NCBI RefSeq assembly: GCF_040183065.1
Contig: NC_091125.1
Coordinates: forward strand, 128,839,621-128,903,620
Length of the DNA stretch: 64,000 nucleotides
Direction of reading: 5' to 3'
Origin: Periplaneta americana
Taxonomy: Eukaryota > Arthropoda > Insecta > Blattodea > Blattidae
Below the pieces are notes generated by a model. That model was given only the letters and a program-made list of their open reading frames with translations. It did not search any database and was not told the DNA's origin. This document shows positions 1 to 10,945 of the stretch, one piece after another (positions within the stretch are counted from its first letter, which is position 1; each line of letters starts with the position of its first letter). The position numbers were made by a program, and so were the translations under genes.

Positions 1-1220
1 TCACAGTTGATACACAGCGCTAGGCAATTCATTCTAAGCACCATAACTTATTTTCGGTAAAAGTGGCGCTTATGATACTTTACCTTGCAAAGGACAATAT
101 GCAGACAAGGATACGGAACATAATGAAACACAAATCTCTTTCTTCTAAAAAGTTAGACTTAGAACAGTCTGGTTCTATGTAAACTTAAAACAAAGTTAAT
201 TTATTCCCTCGTTTTGAGTAAAGACTGTGAAATTTGATTTAAGCATTAGAACTTTGTGAGCCAACAAAAAACTCTTTCAATAAGAATATAACTCGTACAT
301 GTGTACGAGTAATAGGAAAAAGGGGCGTAACAGTCTTGTATGTTAGAAATTCGTATTTTAGTATTCAAACCATATGCAGGATAAATTACAGAGCGGAAAA
401 ATCGCAAAAGCACTTTAGAATGACAACATAATGCCGAAATACATTTACATTACGTTATATTTATCTATATTTGTATTAGAGTTGCATAATAAAGTGAACT
501 GAATTGCATTTGAACAAGGAGGAAAAGGCTTGGATATAAGAGACAATGCATTCACACAGCATTCATGCCTTCATTATTATTACTGATAAACAAACAAAGA
601 ATTGTCTCTCTTTGTTTTATGTGGACACAAGATAAGGAAGTGCGATCGATGTCTGACACAGTAAAGAGCTGAGCACACAGAAGGCTACTTTAACTAGTCG
701 GCTCCCAATTTTCTCGTCGTTCGGCTTTAATCTATGCTTTTTTTTTATTTTATTTTTTTAACGTCAGGGTTGTATGGAAATCTGAAGTGTAAAGGTGTAG
801 CAAGTTTAGGAGAGTTCTGGTTCGTTATACTGTTAAATGTTATCAATTCAATAAGTTTTAATAACCATTTATCTATAGAATGTAACACCTGGAACTTTCT
901 TCAGGATTATTATTGTATAACATAACTAAAAATCTTAGCCCTATGTGACAGCTCGAAGAAATAAACACAAATCTTATTTTACTGCTTCCAAAAGAGTATC
1001 TTCACGGAATATTGCAGTTAAGAATCATTAAACACACCGCCAAATGGTATCGTAGGTCGAATGTAGAGCTTACAAACATGGCTACCGCGCGAACCAATTG
1101 CATTTACTGCGAACAGCTCAGGGGGTTTAGGCATCTCTATTTACTGTGCGGCAAAGGACGAGATGTAGTGTAAGCAGGTCGCTACGGTAGATTAGTTTTC
1201 ATCTGTTTGTGGTTAAATTA
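1..1220. other. AT-rich sequence, nothing recognised
   Basis: No open frame here resembles a protein I know. The only structure I see is a near-perfect 20-bp palindrome at 291-310 (ACTCGTACAT followed by its inverse with one central mismatch). It is probably intergenic or intronic. Confidence 0.5.
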
Positions 1221-1222
1221 CA

Positions 1223-1391
1223 GACCTGCCAACTTTCATCCACAATGCGCGAGTCACCCGCAATTAGCATTAGCTCACGACTTCCGCTCTCCCGCATCAA
1301 CAAGATAATAATCTTCGGGATTTAGAGGTGATCGTATAACGTCTTTCATGATTAATGTTATGTTTTCGTCCCACTGATGATGATGATGATG

Positions 1392-1457
<66 letters not shown>

Positions 1458-1515
1458 AAGAATATCTCCTATTAAATTCCCAGCTCCCGCACATTATTAC
1501 TCGTAGGTTGGCAGT
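1223..1515. mobile_element. possible hAT-like non-autonomous element
   Basis: The left end reads AGACCTGCCAAC and the right end reads, inverted, CACTGCCAACC. These are short, similar inverted termini of a style common in hAT elements. The interior has GCGCGAG / CTCCCGCA motifs and an expanded TTA microsatellite. I did not find a clear 8-bp duplication, so the call is tentative. Confidence 0.3.
1378..1456. repeat. (TGA)n(TTA)n microsatellite
   Basis: A compound trinucleotide run: a few TGA units followed by more than 20 TTA/ATT units without interruption. Confidence 0.95.
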
Positions 1516-2114
1516 GATATTATGTGCTCAGTGATTGTCAAGAATGACGTGAGACGTTTAGTTCAGTATTTCGCCGATACGATTGAACGCTTAGTCGAAT
1601 AGTAATAAGTTCGCTATGGTTACTTTGCAGTAAAACCATATTAAATTACTCTTGAAAGTTGCCAAGTTGTTGCATAAAAATTTGCTGCCTGCCACCTCTT
1701 TATTTCATTTATTACAGTATCCCATTTCCACCACAACCAACTATTCCGTAGCACTAAGCTTAAACGCTGAATTGGTAAAGGAGAAGTCCCGAGTTCAAAA
1801 GCCCTCGTCTGTTTTTTTCTTTTTCTATGTTAATTTTACGTTCCGAATTATATCTGTAATTTATTTACAAGGTTCAGAAGCGGACTTCTAGCTATTTCAC
1901 CTAGCATTGGAGCTTAACATCCGTTTCGTACTGCTTACAGGTCCCATCTTCAGAACAAATTAATAAGACCTGCAGGTTTTTTTTTATCAATGAGTGACCA
2001 ATCTTCAACTGATAAGCACATAGCATGGAGTTCATTTATTTCGTAGAGTTTCCGGGAAATAAAACATACATTTAAAGCGGCAACTCAAAAAAGGGCAAAC
2101 TAGCATTTTTTTAA

Positions 2115-2520
2115 TGATCAGTAGAAGCAGGGCCTAGTCATACAGTAATTATAGTTTCAGCAGGAAACACGTAATGAACATCTCAGTTGGTAGAAGAAGG
2201 GTCCAATTATTGTTTTTGCGACCTTATTGTAACAATGCCGTATTTCAGTTTGTAGAAGAACGACCCAGTAGTTAGACTCTTCTTTTGCCAGCTTCGATTC
2301 ATTAAACTATTATTTCATTAATATAGCTCAGTAAGTTCATAATATGGTACACTTTGTAATTTGGAGTTCCAGTTTCCTTAGTATGACGTCTCATCTGTTT
2401 GAATTTACTTAAACTGTAATAGCTTAGAATTTGATTTGTGTTCAGATTATATTATAATAAGAATGTAAGAGGAATTTTAGTTCTAAAATAGTAGTACTGT
2501 AGAAGAAAGGTCCAATTCTG
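2115..2520 (+). repeat. degenerate GTAGAAGAA...GGTCC repeats
   Basis: A motif close to GTAGAAGAAGGGTCCAATT recurs near 2121, 2189, 2252 and 2499. The first three are spaced roughly 63-68 bp apart. This looks like an old, diverged tandem array; the units between the motifs are poorly conserved by eye. Confidence 0.35.
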
Positions 2521-3020
2521 TTATTTTCAAATCATGATTAACTCTTTTCAGTCACAGAAAGAATAAAATTATATCATATACAGTATTCTTGGAAATTTTT
2601 TATGATCTTGACATGCTGAAGAATAATCTATGGTGTTTGAGTAAAGGGGGGAGATACGTAATAAAAATGAGTTGGAGATAAATTTAAAATTAAACTTCAA
2701 ACTCTAACTGCAAATAATTTTCTACACAAATAAAACATATCAAATGCTAGTATAATATTTTTTGCACACCCACTTACAGCATTTGATTTGTGTATTCATC
2801 TAGGGAACAAAACTTCATTTCCACAAAAAATGACTTAACCCCCTTTACCCGAAGACCATCGATATTAACTTTGTGTCGGTATTTGATGCTGGAATATTCC
2901 GTTTTTTGTTCCTCCTGTAAAGTTTTAAAATGACGAGTTGAGCCCTTCTTTGAATAACCGCTTTATTTCTTCAAGTGCAGTGTATTTATATTCTCTCTCT
3001 CAATAAAATTAAACTAATAC

Positions 3021-3202
3021 CATAGTCTAGTATATACAGTCACGAAGCTTGAGTTGTGAGGGTGCTAGGAACAATAGACTGTGCCGGTACTATTTCGCAT
3101 TGTCTGTAACGAGGCGATATTAGCGATCCTAGTGATTAGCAACTATCTATGGATGCATATTTACTACGTATTGAGCTTCGTGACTGTATATGCTAGACTG
3201 TG
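3021..3202 (+). mobile_element. MITE family M1, copy 1
   Basis: This is a 182-bp element with inverted ends built on TATACAGTCACGAAGCT. Near-identical copies lie at 8502-8682, 27406-27587 and 58685-58866. The interior carries a conserved stretch around CGCATTGTCTGTAA and ATCTATGGATGCATATTTAC. It has no coding capacity. The TA flank of copy 4 suggests Tc1/mariner-type mobilisation. Confidence 0.85.
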
Positions 3203-3262
3203 CTAATACGTCGATAAATTCCACCCGTAGCGAACGATTTGATATTATACATTACTATATCG

Positions 3263-3651
3263 ATCGTCTAGTTCAAAAGTGCGACAACTAAAAAAAAAAA
3301 AAAAAACAAGTTTTGAGATATCTTCATTGAAAGTTTCGAATAAATCACTTAGAAAGGAGCAGAGTTCTGGTTCATAAACACGACAATTAGAAATGAGTCA
3401 GTATTCAGGACGAGTTTATCACAATCTTCCAGTTCATTATTAATACATTTCGAAATGTACTAATAATGAATTAGTAAAGTCCATAGTTATAATTATGTTC
3501 AAAGCAGTTTATTTAGTTTTTTTTTTCTTTTTGGCTGTAAATATGACTTATCTCAATACTGAATCGGAAAGAGCTCCGAAAGGGGCTTTCAGTAGCATAA
3601 ATAACTAAAAAATTGCAATTTTTGAGTTGTCGCACTTTTGAACTGGACGAT
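3263..3651. mobile_element. MITE with GTTCAAAAGTGCGACAACT ends
   Basis: Inverted termini: CGTCTAGTTCAAAAGTGCGA at the left and its near-exact reverse complement at the right (TCGCACTTTTGAACTGGACG). The interior is AT-rich, with an A-run at the left and no coding sequence. It is a non-autonomous DNA transposon of unassigned superfamily. It sits directly downstream of M1 copy 1. Confidence 0.75.
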
Positions 3652-3752
3652 AGATATTGTAATTGGAAGAATTTTGGTAACTTATAATATTCTTGTCTCG
3701 AAATTTAGAAAGAAATGTTAGCACACACAGTAACTTGTAAGATTAACAATCT

Positions 3753-4012
3753 CCGGCGTAGCTCAGTCTACTGAGACGCTTGCTCCGTCGCGTCGATCCG
3801 GAGTTGCGCTCGGCTGAGTTCCATTCCCGCTTGGGATGATTACCTGGTTAGGTTTTTTCCGAGGTTTTCCCCAACCGTAAGGCGAATGTAAGGTAACCTA
3901 TAGCGAATCCTCGACCTCATCTCGCCAAATACTTTCGCGCTATCACCAATCCCATCGACGATAAATAATCTCGTAGTTGGTGCAGCGTCGTTAAATAGCC
4001 AACTAAAAAATT
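3753..4012 (+). mobile_element. tRNA-derived SINE, family A, near full length
   Basis: It begins with GGCGTAGCTCAGTCTACTGA, which resembles a pol III A box, followed by a weakened B-box region (GTTCCATTCCCGC). The family body follows: GGTTTTCCCCAACC, then GCGCTATCACCAATC, then CGTTAAATAGCCAACTAAAA. The same body occurs at 20497, 26893 and, chimeric, at 60268. It ends in an A-rich tail. Confidence 0.85.
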
Positions 4013-4057
4013 ATAAAAAGAAAATACCAAACCAGACTGGTCTCGAATAAGGGACAA

Positions 4058-4175
4058 ACTAGTGCTGGGTAACTTTCGGCGCTGTATCCTGGACTCATTT
4101 CGCCGACATTGTCGCCTTCATTTCATTCAGACTCTAGCTAACCATCGCACCTAATAAAGTATCGTAAAATAAACA
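4058..4175 (+). mobile_element. SINE family F, 3' fragment
   Basis: This carries GCTGGGTAACTTTCGGCGCT and CTCATTTCGCCGACATT, the 3' body that recurs in the longer copy at 5286-5465. It abuts the SINE A copy and lacks a tRNA head, so it is truncated. Confidence 0.65.
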
Positions 4176-4629
4176 AATATAAAAAAACCGGTGTTTTTAA
4201 CTCGGAGCTACTGGACTTGTCACAAAAATGGCCAGAAAGAATGTAAATATAATAATATATAAACAGACGGTGCATTGCAACTTTCGCTACGAATAACTCG
4301 ACAATCTACCAGCGTTGTATAATTTGTAGTTAATAAAATGCTTCTTCTGAAAAGCTGACATTCTTGGCTTGTGTGCTTTTCCTGCAAGTGAATGATATAT
4401 CGCCATGACATATTAGGTTAGGTACCATATTAAACTCTGGCACTGAAGTGTCCCTAGCTGCGCATCAAAGTTGTGTGAACTACTGCTCACAAAGCGTTAC
4501 ATTTTTAACTGATAATCCCACGCAACAACTCCTGTTATTGAACAAGATACAAGAATAACCTAAAGTGCACGCACATGTTATGTTAGGACTGAAAATTGCT
4601 GTATGAACGGTAGGCCTATATAGTGACTA

Positions 4630-4641
4630 CAGAAAAAAATA

Positions 4642-4690
<49 letters not shown>

Positions 4691-4692
4691 CA
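4630..4692. repeat. (ATT)n microsatellite
   Basis: An uninterrupted run of about 20 ATT units. Confidence 0.95.
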
Positions 4693-5094
4693 AGTTATCA
4701 TCATTATTATTATTGTGGTGTCAATCAAAAGCATAGTGCCAAAAACACAAGAAACATTATAATGTGCGTTTTCTAATGCACAAAATGAATGTAGTAAATA
4801 AGTCACTATTTATTTACTTGAGAAATTATCATTTATATATTAAACTACTGTTGGCAAAATGACAACAATTCTGATTAACAGTTTCGATACACACGGACAC
4901 CGGGAAAGGTATTTAGTATTTTTGCTCTGACTTTCCGTGTTTTATAAGCTCACTTTAACTAACATTATTCATATGTCATAATTTTATTATACACAGATTA
5001 CATTTTCTCTATCTTGATTAGAACGAAACCGTCAAAATTAAAATCTATTCTCATTAACTTATATGTATGAACATACAAGTACATGAATAAATGA

Positions 5095-5235
5095 TAGTGA
5101 TGATGATGATAATAAGAATAATAATATAAATTACCAATTTAACTTACAATTTTTCAATGAAACTAAACGCTGTGAAACCGGATGGTGATGGTGGTGATGA
5201 TGATAATAATAATAACAATAATAATAATAAACAAT
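5095..5235. repeat. imperfect GAT/AAT-rich repeat
   Basis: Clusters of GATGATGAT, AATAAT and GGTGATGATGAT units. Translated, they give a poly-His-like frame on the minus strand that I do not regard as a gene. Confidence 0.7.
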
Positions 5236-5285
5236 TTTAAAACGAAACAAAAGGATGTGAAACCGGAATAATAATTCAAATCCTG

Positions 5286-5465
5286 TTTGGGACAAGTTAC
5301 TTGGTTGAGGTTTTTTTCCGGGGTTTTCCCTCAACCCTTTAAGAGCTGAGACTGGGTAACTTTAGGCACTGGATCTTGGACTCATTTCGCTGACATTATT
5401 ACCTTCAACTTATTCAGACGCTAAATAACCATAGCAATTGATAAAGCATAGTAAAATAACCAATT
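5286..5465 (+). mobile_element. SINE family F copy
   Basis: This has TTGGTTGAGGTTTTTTTCCG and TTTTCCCTCAACCC, then the GCTGAGACTGGGTAACTTTA body and CAGACGCTAAATAACC. It shares its middle with SINE A and its 3' body with the fragment at 4058-4175. The head is missing or decayed. Confidence 0.65.
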
Positions 5466-6346
5466 TAAAAGTTTAAACACGAAATAAAATTAAAGAAAAG
5501 AAAGATGGAAAACGGATATACCTCACGGGCTTCGAACCAAGAACTGTGCATTACCAGCCTCCCAACTTCCCTTTTGAACTATCGTGGCTAGCTGACAGAC
5601 GAGAGAAGGCGATTGAGTAGGGTACATAACTAAATAAAGACCGCAACTCTCACTGCCAAAAACTGTCACTATCTTCGGAAGTTGTAGGTCTATAGCGACG
5701 GCCTCATCTATAGGCTAATTACAGTATTTGGCTTTGCTGTACACTATTTTTTTACACACCATTAACTTCCATCCGAATATCGTCATCTAACCGGCGGCCT
5801 CGAAAGAGCATTCTCGCCTTGTAAGTCTACAGCTAAAAACATACGTGACATCTATCAATACTTACATTTCGATTTCTTGTGCGTCTTCCATGTCATACAC
5901 GTGAAAGAGAAGTAAGCTCCGGAGGGCAACCGCTGATGGCCCAATTACGTGATAATATTTAGATTAGGACACAGAGAAAAAGAAGAAGCAGAAGCTACAT
6001 GCTTTTTGCTTTGGAACGTCGCTGATTGGCTTATCATTTTTCTCGTATATTTGTGTCCGTAAAGTAATGGTGCAGTTTTGAACGATCACACAAAAGCAGT
6101 GAAACAAGATAGGAATGTGAAACCTTCACCAAATTAAATAAAATCTCTCCAAGTTTGCATACCTGTTCAGTGCAGTTCGATGTGGCTTCCGTTTGTTGCT
6201 CTACACACATCTAAACGATATTCTAATTCATTCCATACACGACTAAGGACTTCAGATGTAACAAAGTGAATAACGTCTCTGATTCCCTCTTTTAAATGGT
6301 CAATGTCATTGATACGAACACTGTACACACGTTGCTTGACATAGCC

Positions 6347-7482
6347 TCACAAGTAAAAGTCTGAAGGTGTTAGATCCGGCGATCGTGGTGGCCAAGTCTT
6401 CAATCCACCCTTTCCTATCCACCGCTCGGGAAATGTTGTACCCAGAATCTCGTGAACATTGTTGGCGTAGTTTGGAGGAACACAATCTTGTTGGAAGATG
6501 ACACCTTCGCCTTCATCTTGAATTTGTGGCACTGCATACAATTGCAACATGTCAAGATAGTTGTTTGGGCCTATAATTTTATCATGCATGAGAGGACGCC
6601 AGACATTCACCTTAGATGTGTCGCGTTCATACTCAACGTAGGTACGAGGATTTTCAGAAGCCCATATCCTCACGTTATGGCGATGAACATGACCACACAC
6701 ATGTAATGTGGCTTCAACATTGAACACAATCTTCTATAAGATTGTTTATCATTGTCCATCTCATCAAGTATCTGTACAGCAAACTCAAATCGTTTGGGTT
6801 TATCAGTTGGGCGGATAGTGTGTAACAACTGCAGTTTGTAACTCGTAAAACGGAGTTGTTCTTTAAAACTTTATGAACTCTAGTCTTCTTCAGGCCTAGA
6901 TTTCGAGCACAGGTACGCACTGATTTCTTGGGGCTCCTTAGGTAGCTACCCCGTATAGCTTCAATAGGCACGTCACTAACCGACGGCCTACCAGAACGTT
7001 TGTGGTCCAACAAGCTGCCAGTTTCCTTCAGCTGCTTATCCTACTGGTGAATGTTATTTCTATGTAGCTGCTCTTCATTGTACACGCGATAGGCCTGGGT
7101 AGCAAAGTCGGTATAGCGCTGGACTTCTATGCTCGAGGTTGCGGGTTCGATCCCGGTCCAGGTCGATGGCATTTAAGTGTGTTTAAATGCGACAGGCTCA
7201 TGTCAGTAGATTTAATGGCATCTAAAAGAACTCCTGCTGGGCAAAATTCCGGCACACCGACCGGCGACGCTGATATAACTTCTGCAGTTGCGAGCGTCGT
7301 TAAATAAACCATAATTTAATGTTTTTGTACAGGCGACGATATTCACGACGAACACGCGTCATGGATTCAAATTTCACAAGCCACAGGACGCATTGAACTT
7401 TCCTTTGCACCGCCCACATATTGACTAAATGGCGGGCGTGATTCGCTTCATTGTTGTCTTGCGTCATTGCCTGTGCACGCAC
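6347..7482 (-). pseudogene. mariner-like transposase (DDE type), broken
   Basis: Read from high to low coordinates, three pieces line up with one transposase. 7482-7325 has a small helical N-terminal domain (KVQCVLWLVKFES, RREYRRLYKN). 7090-6714 has the HTH part (SGRPSVSDVP, SPKKSVRTCARNLGL, KVLKNN). 6727-6347 has the catalytic core (VWRPL, IIGPNNYLDML, VIFQQDCVPPNYA, ERWIGKGG, WPPRSPDLTPSDFYL). The expected catalytic D of QQDGAPPH-type motifs is present as QQDC. The pieces are in different frames and the gene is split by a SINE, so it cannot make enzyme. The family is insect Tc1/mariner-like transposases with an extra N-terminal helical domain; that is established knowledge. Loss of function is inferred from the frame breaks. 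Confidence 0.85.
7092..7320 (+). mobile_element. tRNA-derived SINE, family C, copy 1
   Basis: The head GCCTGGGTAGCAAAGTCGGT (A-box-like) and GCGGGTTCGATCCCGG (B box) are followed by the family body and the tail CGTTAAATAAACCATAATTT. It is inserted in the mariner transposase, and similar short flanks (TTGTACACGCGA and TTGTACAGGCGACGA) look like a target-site duplication. Other copies are at 23671 and 25496. Confidence 0.9.
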
Positions 7483-7679
7483 AAAATTGAAATTTATGCT
7501 TCAGAAACTCTTCAATGTATCGTAAATTTCATCCTTTGGTTTCATTTCGTTTAGCCATTAGAAGTGTTCAAAACTGCACCATGACTTTACGGACACAATA
7601 TATATAAGCCTACATCGTGTCTCTAAAGTAAGCTTCACTTTAATAATTATTTTATTCAAATACTATCTTACCTTAGGCA

Positions 7680-8150
7680 ATATTTGATGGCTCGTATGAT
7701 GGACAAGTTGCTACCCAGGTTTTATTTCATTAGCGAGCGCCGTGTGTGCGATGAGACAAACACCAACGCCATAATCCAACTCCTGCCAGACTCTGGATAA
7801 CATGTCAGGTGTCACCGTAGCTGTGGCAAGTCTCGTGGTAGAGGCGGCACATAGACTCTGTCCTTTATATAATCCCATGAGAAAAATTCTAATGTGGTTA
7901 CATCCATGAAAGCAATGTTCTTCTATTCGACGTTCTGGAAGCGTGCGATTGAGATAGCACGAACTTCACACTGATAGTGGAGAGGTGCTCATATTGTTCG
8001 TACAGGTAATCATTAGAATCATCATTCAATTGCGACATTAACCATGATTGGAGCATGTCGAGATAAGATATGCTGGTGATTTGTAGCCTCCACGGGAAAA
8101 AAGCCGTAGGCCTACATAGTGCAAAACATCTTTTTCGGTGAATCATGCTG
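7680..8150 (-). pseudogene. mariner-like transposase, C-terminal half remnant
   Basis: On the minus strand, frame-broken translation gives SISYLDMLQSWLMSQLNDDS, a YLYEQ segment at the place of YQQDGAPPH, then a CEVRA segment, and further on a DMLSRVWQELDYG-type end. These match the second half of DD34D-like insect transposases. Multiple stops and frame changes make it a pseudogene. The first half is probably the piece at 9160-9330, displaced by about 1 kb of inserted DNA. Confidence 0.7.
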
Positions 8151-8159
8151 ATGTAAAGT

Positions 8160-9150
8160 GATAGTGTGTGGATTCTAAGCCGTGGCGAAGTTCTTAAGAG
8201 CTTTTGAGGCTTATCCTACCCAAAAAAATTGAGTTATTATTCGCAATAACAGTAGGCCTACAAGTTCGTAAAACGGTATATCGTAACACTTGGTTGCACT
8301 TCGATCCTTCCATATTTTAAGCTTACACTTTGGCAGACATTCCAGTATGGAGAGAGCAGTGCGAGCAGCGAGGCTCAAGGCAAAAGCCTCTAAAGGCATG
8401 GCTACGACCTTGAGTCGCAAACTTCAGCGGGAACCGGAGAGCGGGTATCGATTCGCTACATCTCCGTACGGGACGAGGCTAGCCTTCCGTTGCAGTATTT
8501 CCACAGTCTAGTATATACAGTCACGAGCTCAATACGTAATAAATATGCATCCACAGATAGTTGCTAACCACTAGGATCGCTACTATCGCCTCATTACAGA
8601 CAATGCGAAATAGTATCTGCACAGTCTATTGTTCCTAGCACCCTCAAAACTCAAGCTTCGTGACTGTATATACTAGACTGTGGTATTATGTCGCGCTATA
8701 TTGGTGGTCTCTGAAAGTTTAATCAAAAGTGCATGTGTGTGTGTGTTACACATTAATTTTGTGTAAAATAGCTCTTACTGAGAGAACACTGAGGTCATTT
8801 GTAGAATTAAAAGGGAAACCGTTTTCAAGGTGGACGTATGAAACAAAATATGCTTACAAAGATAGGAGATCGATATCACATTTAGGCCTACATATTAAAT
8901 AAAGCAGCGGATGGAGGAAAAACAAAATAGCAATTTTCAGTTTTCATGGTATAAGAAATATCCTTGGTTAACAGGATGCTCTGAGACAAATAAGTTGTAT
9001 TGTTATACCTATATTCTGTTTGGGGGTGAAAATGAGTGGTCATCATCTTCTTGTGGGGTCTGTGCCACAAAAAAAAATTGATAGAAAAGCCGATAAAAAT
9101 CTGATCTATAAAAAGATACAACGTAAGTAGATTTTTTCAGTCTACCCAGT
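8160..9150. other. DNA separating the two mariner halves
   Basis: This stretch contains M1 MITE copy 2 and otherwise unassigned sequence. An open frame around 8347-8450 (MERAVRAARLKAKASKGM) has no recognisable relatives and I do not call it a gene. Confidence 0.4.
8502..8682 (-). mobile_element. MITE family M1, copy 2
   Basis: Termini CACAGTCTAGTATATACAGT and its inverse. The interior matches copy 1 in reverse orientation (AGCTCAATACGTAATAAATA first, ACTCAAGCTTCGTGACTG last). It lies in the DNA that splits the mariner remnant. Confidence 0.85.
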
Positions 9151-9159
9151 ATTTACACC

Positions 9160-9330
9160 TCAGCTTCGTCAATGATTCTCAGTACCCTAAAATCGGCAAT
9201 AAATTGTGATGATTCACCTTCCCACTTACGTCGAATATTGCCTCGTCGCTGAATATGAGACGCTCCGTGAACCCGTCGTCCTCTCCAAACTGTTGAAAAC
9301 TCCAGGATAAATGATATTCGCCTACTTTAT
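9160..9330 (-). pseudogene. mariner-like transposase, central remnant
   Basis: The minus-strand frame reads QFGEDDGFTERLIFSDEAIF followed by DVSGKVNHHN. This matches the first catalytic block (FSDEATF...GKVNRHN) of the same transposase class; the SDE carries the first catalytic acidic residue. A stop follows soon after LLPILGY. It probably belongs with 7680-8150. Confidence 0.7.
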
Positions 9331-9468
9331 CGGAATGTGTGAGCTTCTGATGAAGTTACAATTCGGCCTCATTTGACAATTTTCCCATCTCGTACTACAG
9401 TAAGGTACGATATAAATGTTAAGTATTACGGACTGTCACTTCCATAATTGAAGAGCTCCGCAGAATAA

Positions 9469-10245
9469 AGGCCCATTCACAATGAAAATTAAACATAACC
9501 TAAACATTAACATAAGCACATAAATATATGCCACAAACTTAAGTAGCCAAGGCCCATTCACAATGAAAAATTAAACATAACGTAAACATAACACGTGTGT
9601 GGAAACAAACATACCAAATCAACAAAACTACAGAATCTATTACATAAAAATGGAGAATTGCACAATGACTGACGATGTAGCTATTCAATTTATGTTTCTA
9701 ATAACTACAATGGCATCAGTATATGGCTTTCAATACTTGAAATCAAAGAAACACCATCACTTTGAACTATAAAATAATGTTAGCTATAAAATGATTTAAC
9801 TAATATTGTACCTACCTTCAGAATTCATTTCCTGTGCTATTTTTTTCCATACATTCTCTTTTAATGTAATATCTTTGTATGTTTTATGTTTCTTGTCGTA
9901 TAGACAAGGGTTTTCTTGGTATAAAATAATCAACTTTTCGTCATATGATTCCATGTTGCGCGCCTAGCTATCATCACGGCCAATAGATCAAAATATTGCT
10001 TGTAGGCAAAGCCCATGAGATGTTAAACAAAAAGTGAAAACACGCTTTCCGCTTGTGTACTGTTTCCAAATCGCATAAACATAAGCATGAAAGTTTGGAG
10101 TTTGCAAACTTTCATGTTAACGTCTTATGATTAAGATTAAGTTTATGCTTATGTAATTCATTGTGAATGCTTTCATTAAATAACATGGACACAAGGTTTT
10201 ATGCTTATGTTATGTTCATGTTTAATTTTCATTGTGAATGGGCCT
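9469..10245. mobile_element. Harbinger-type foldback element with TAA duplication
   Basis: Inverted ends AGGCCCATTCACAATGAAAA at 9469 and its inverse ending at 10245, flanked by TAA on both sides (9466-9468 and 10246-10248). A three-base TWA duplication is typical of PIF/Harbinger. A second copy of the same end occurs internally near 9552, so the left side may be a duplicated or nested end. No transposase is visible. Confidence 0.8.
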
Positions 10246-10550
10246 TAAGGCTGTAACCAACAAATCTACAATACACGTTTAAGGGGAGAGGAAAATAATT
10301 CCAGAGGCCTATATTTATTAGCAGACCATTTGACTAACCAAGGATATAATTTTATTCAGCTATTGGATCCAATCATTTATTATTATAAATTACTTTTTCC
10401 AACAGAGTCACATATTTCATTAATATGTTACATCCTTTTTCCGGAGAGATCTTCAATTGTACATTTTTTTTTTAATTTAGTCGTGTTTATAATAAAAATG
10501 GATTTTCCCATTATACCGTTGGTTCCGTGATTAATCATTAGCTAACAATA

Positions 10551-10938
10551 CAGAGTGTTCAATAAGTCTGGAACCATAGGTGAAGGTGAAAATTACTATA
10601 AATGTTTTTTTTTTTGGTCCACAGGACAACTGAATCATGTCTTTAAGTAAAGAGGAACGTATTCAAGTGATCCTCATCAGATACTGTCCTCGGTGGTCCA
10701 CTACGCGGTTTTTCTGTAATGGATCTCGTCTCAATGAATTTTTTAAATGATTTTTTCCACACAACTGTGTGTAATTGACGCTCGTTCTGGGTGAAAGCTT
10801 TAAATTCATGGACCTCCAACAAGCAGGATCAATTGAATACGTTCCTCTTTACTTAAAGACATCACTCAGTTGTCTTGTGAACAACGAAAAAACATTTTCA
10901 GTCATTCGCCTATGGTTCCAGACTTATGGGACATTCTG
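10551..10938. mobile_element. mariner-derived foldback with TA duplication
   Basis: Long inverted arms start with CAGAGTGTTCAATAAGTCTG at the left and CAGAATGTCCCATAAGTCTG read inward from the right. Each arm runs through the same ATG-led coding start (MSLSKEERIQVIL), so two transposon 5' ends face each other. TA flanks both sides. It is a non-autonomous derivative of a Tc1/mariner-like element. Confidence 0.8.
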
Positions 10939-10945
10939 TAGATGG

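Larger units (their letters stand above)
6051..7598 (-). mobile_element. Tc1/mariner-like transposon with both ends
   Basis: The terminal inverted repeats are 33 bp with one mismatch. The left end is TTGTGTCCGTAAAG...GTTTTGAAC at 6051-6083; the right end is its inverse at 7566-7598. The flanks are TAT-rich, as expected for TA-targeted insertion. The interior on the minus strand encodes a decayed transposase. A SINE (7092-7320) lies inside it, which means the SINE arrived later. Confidence 0.85.
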
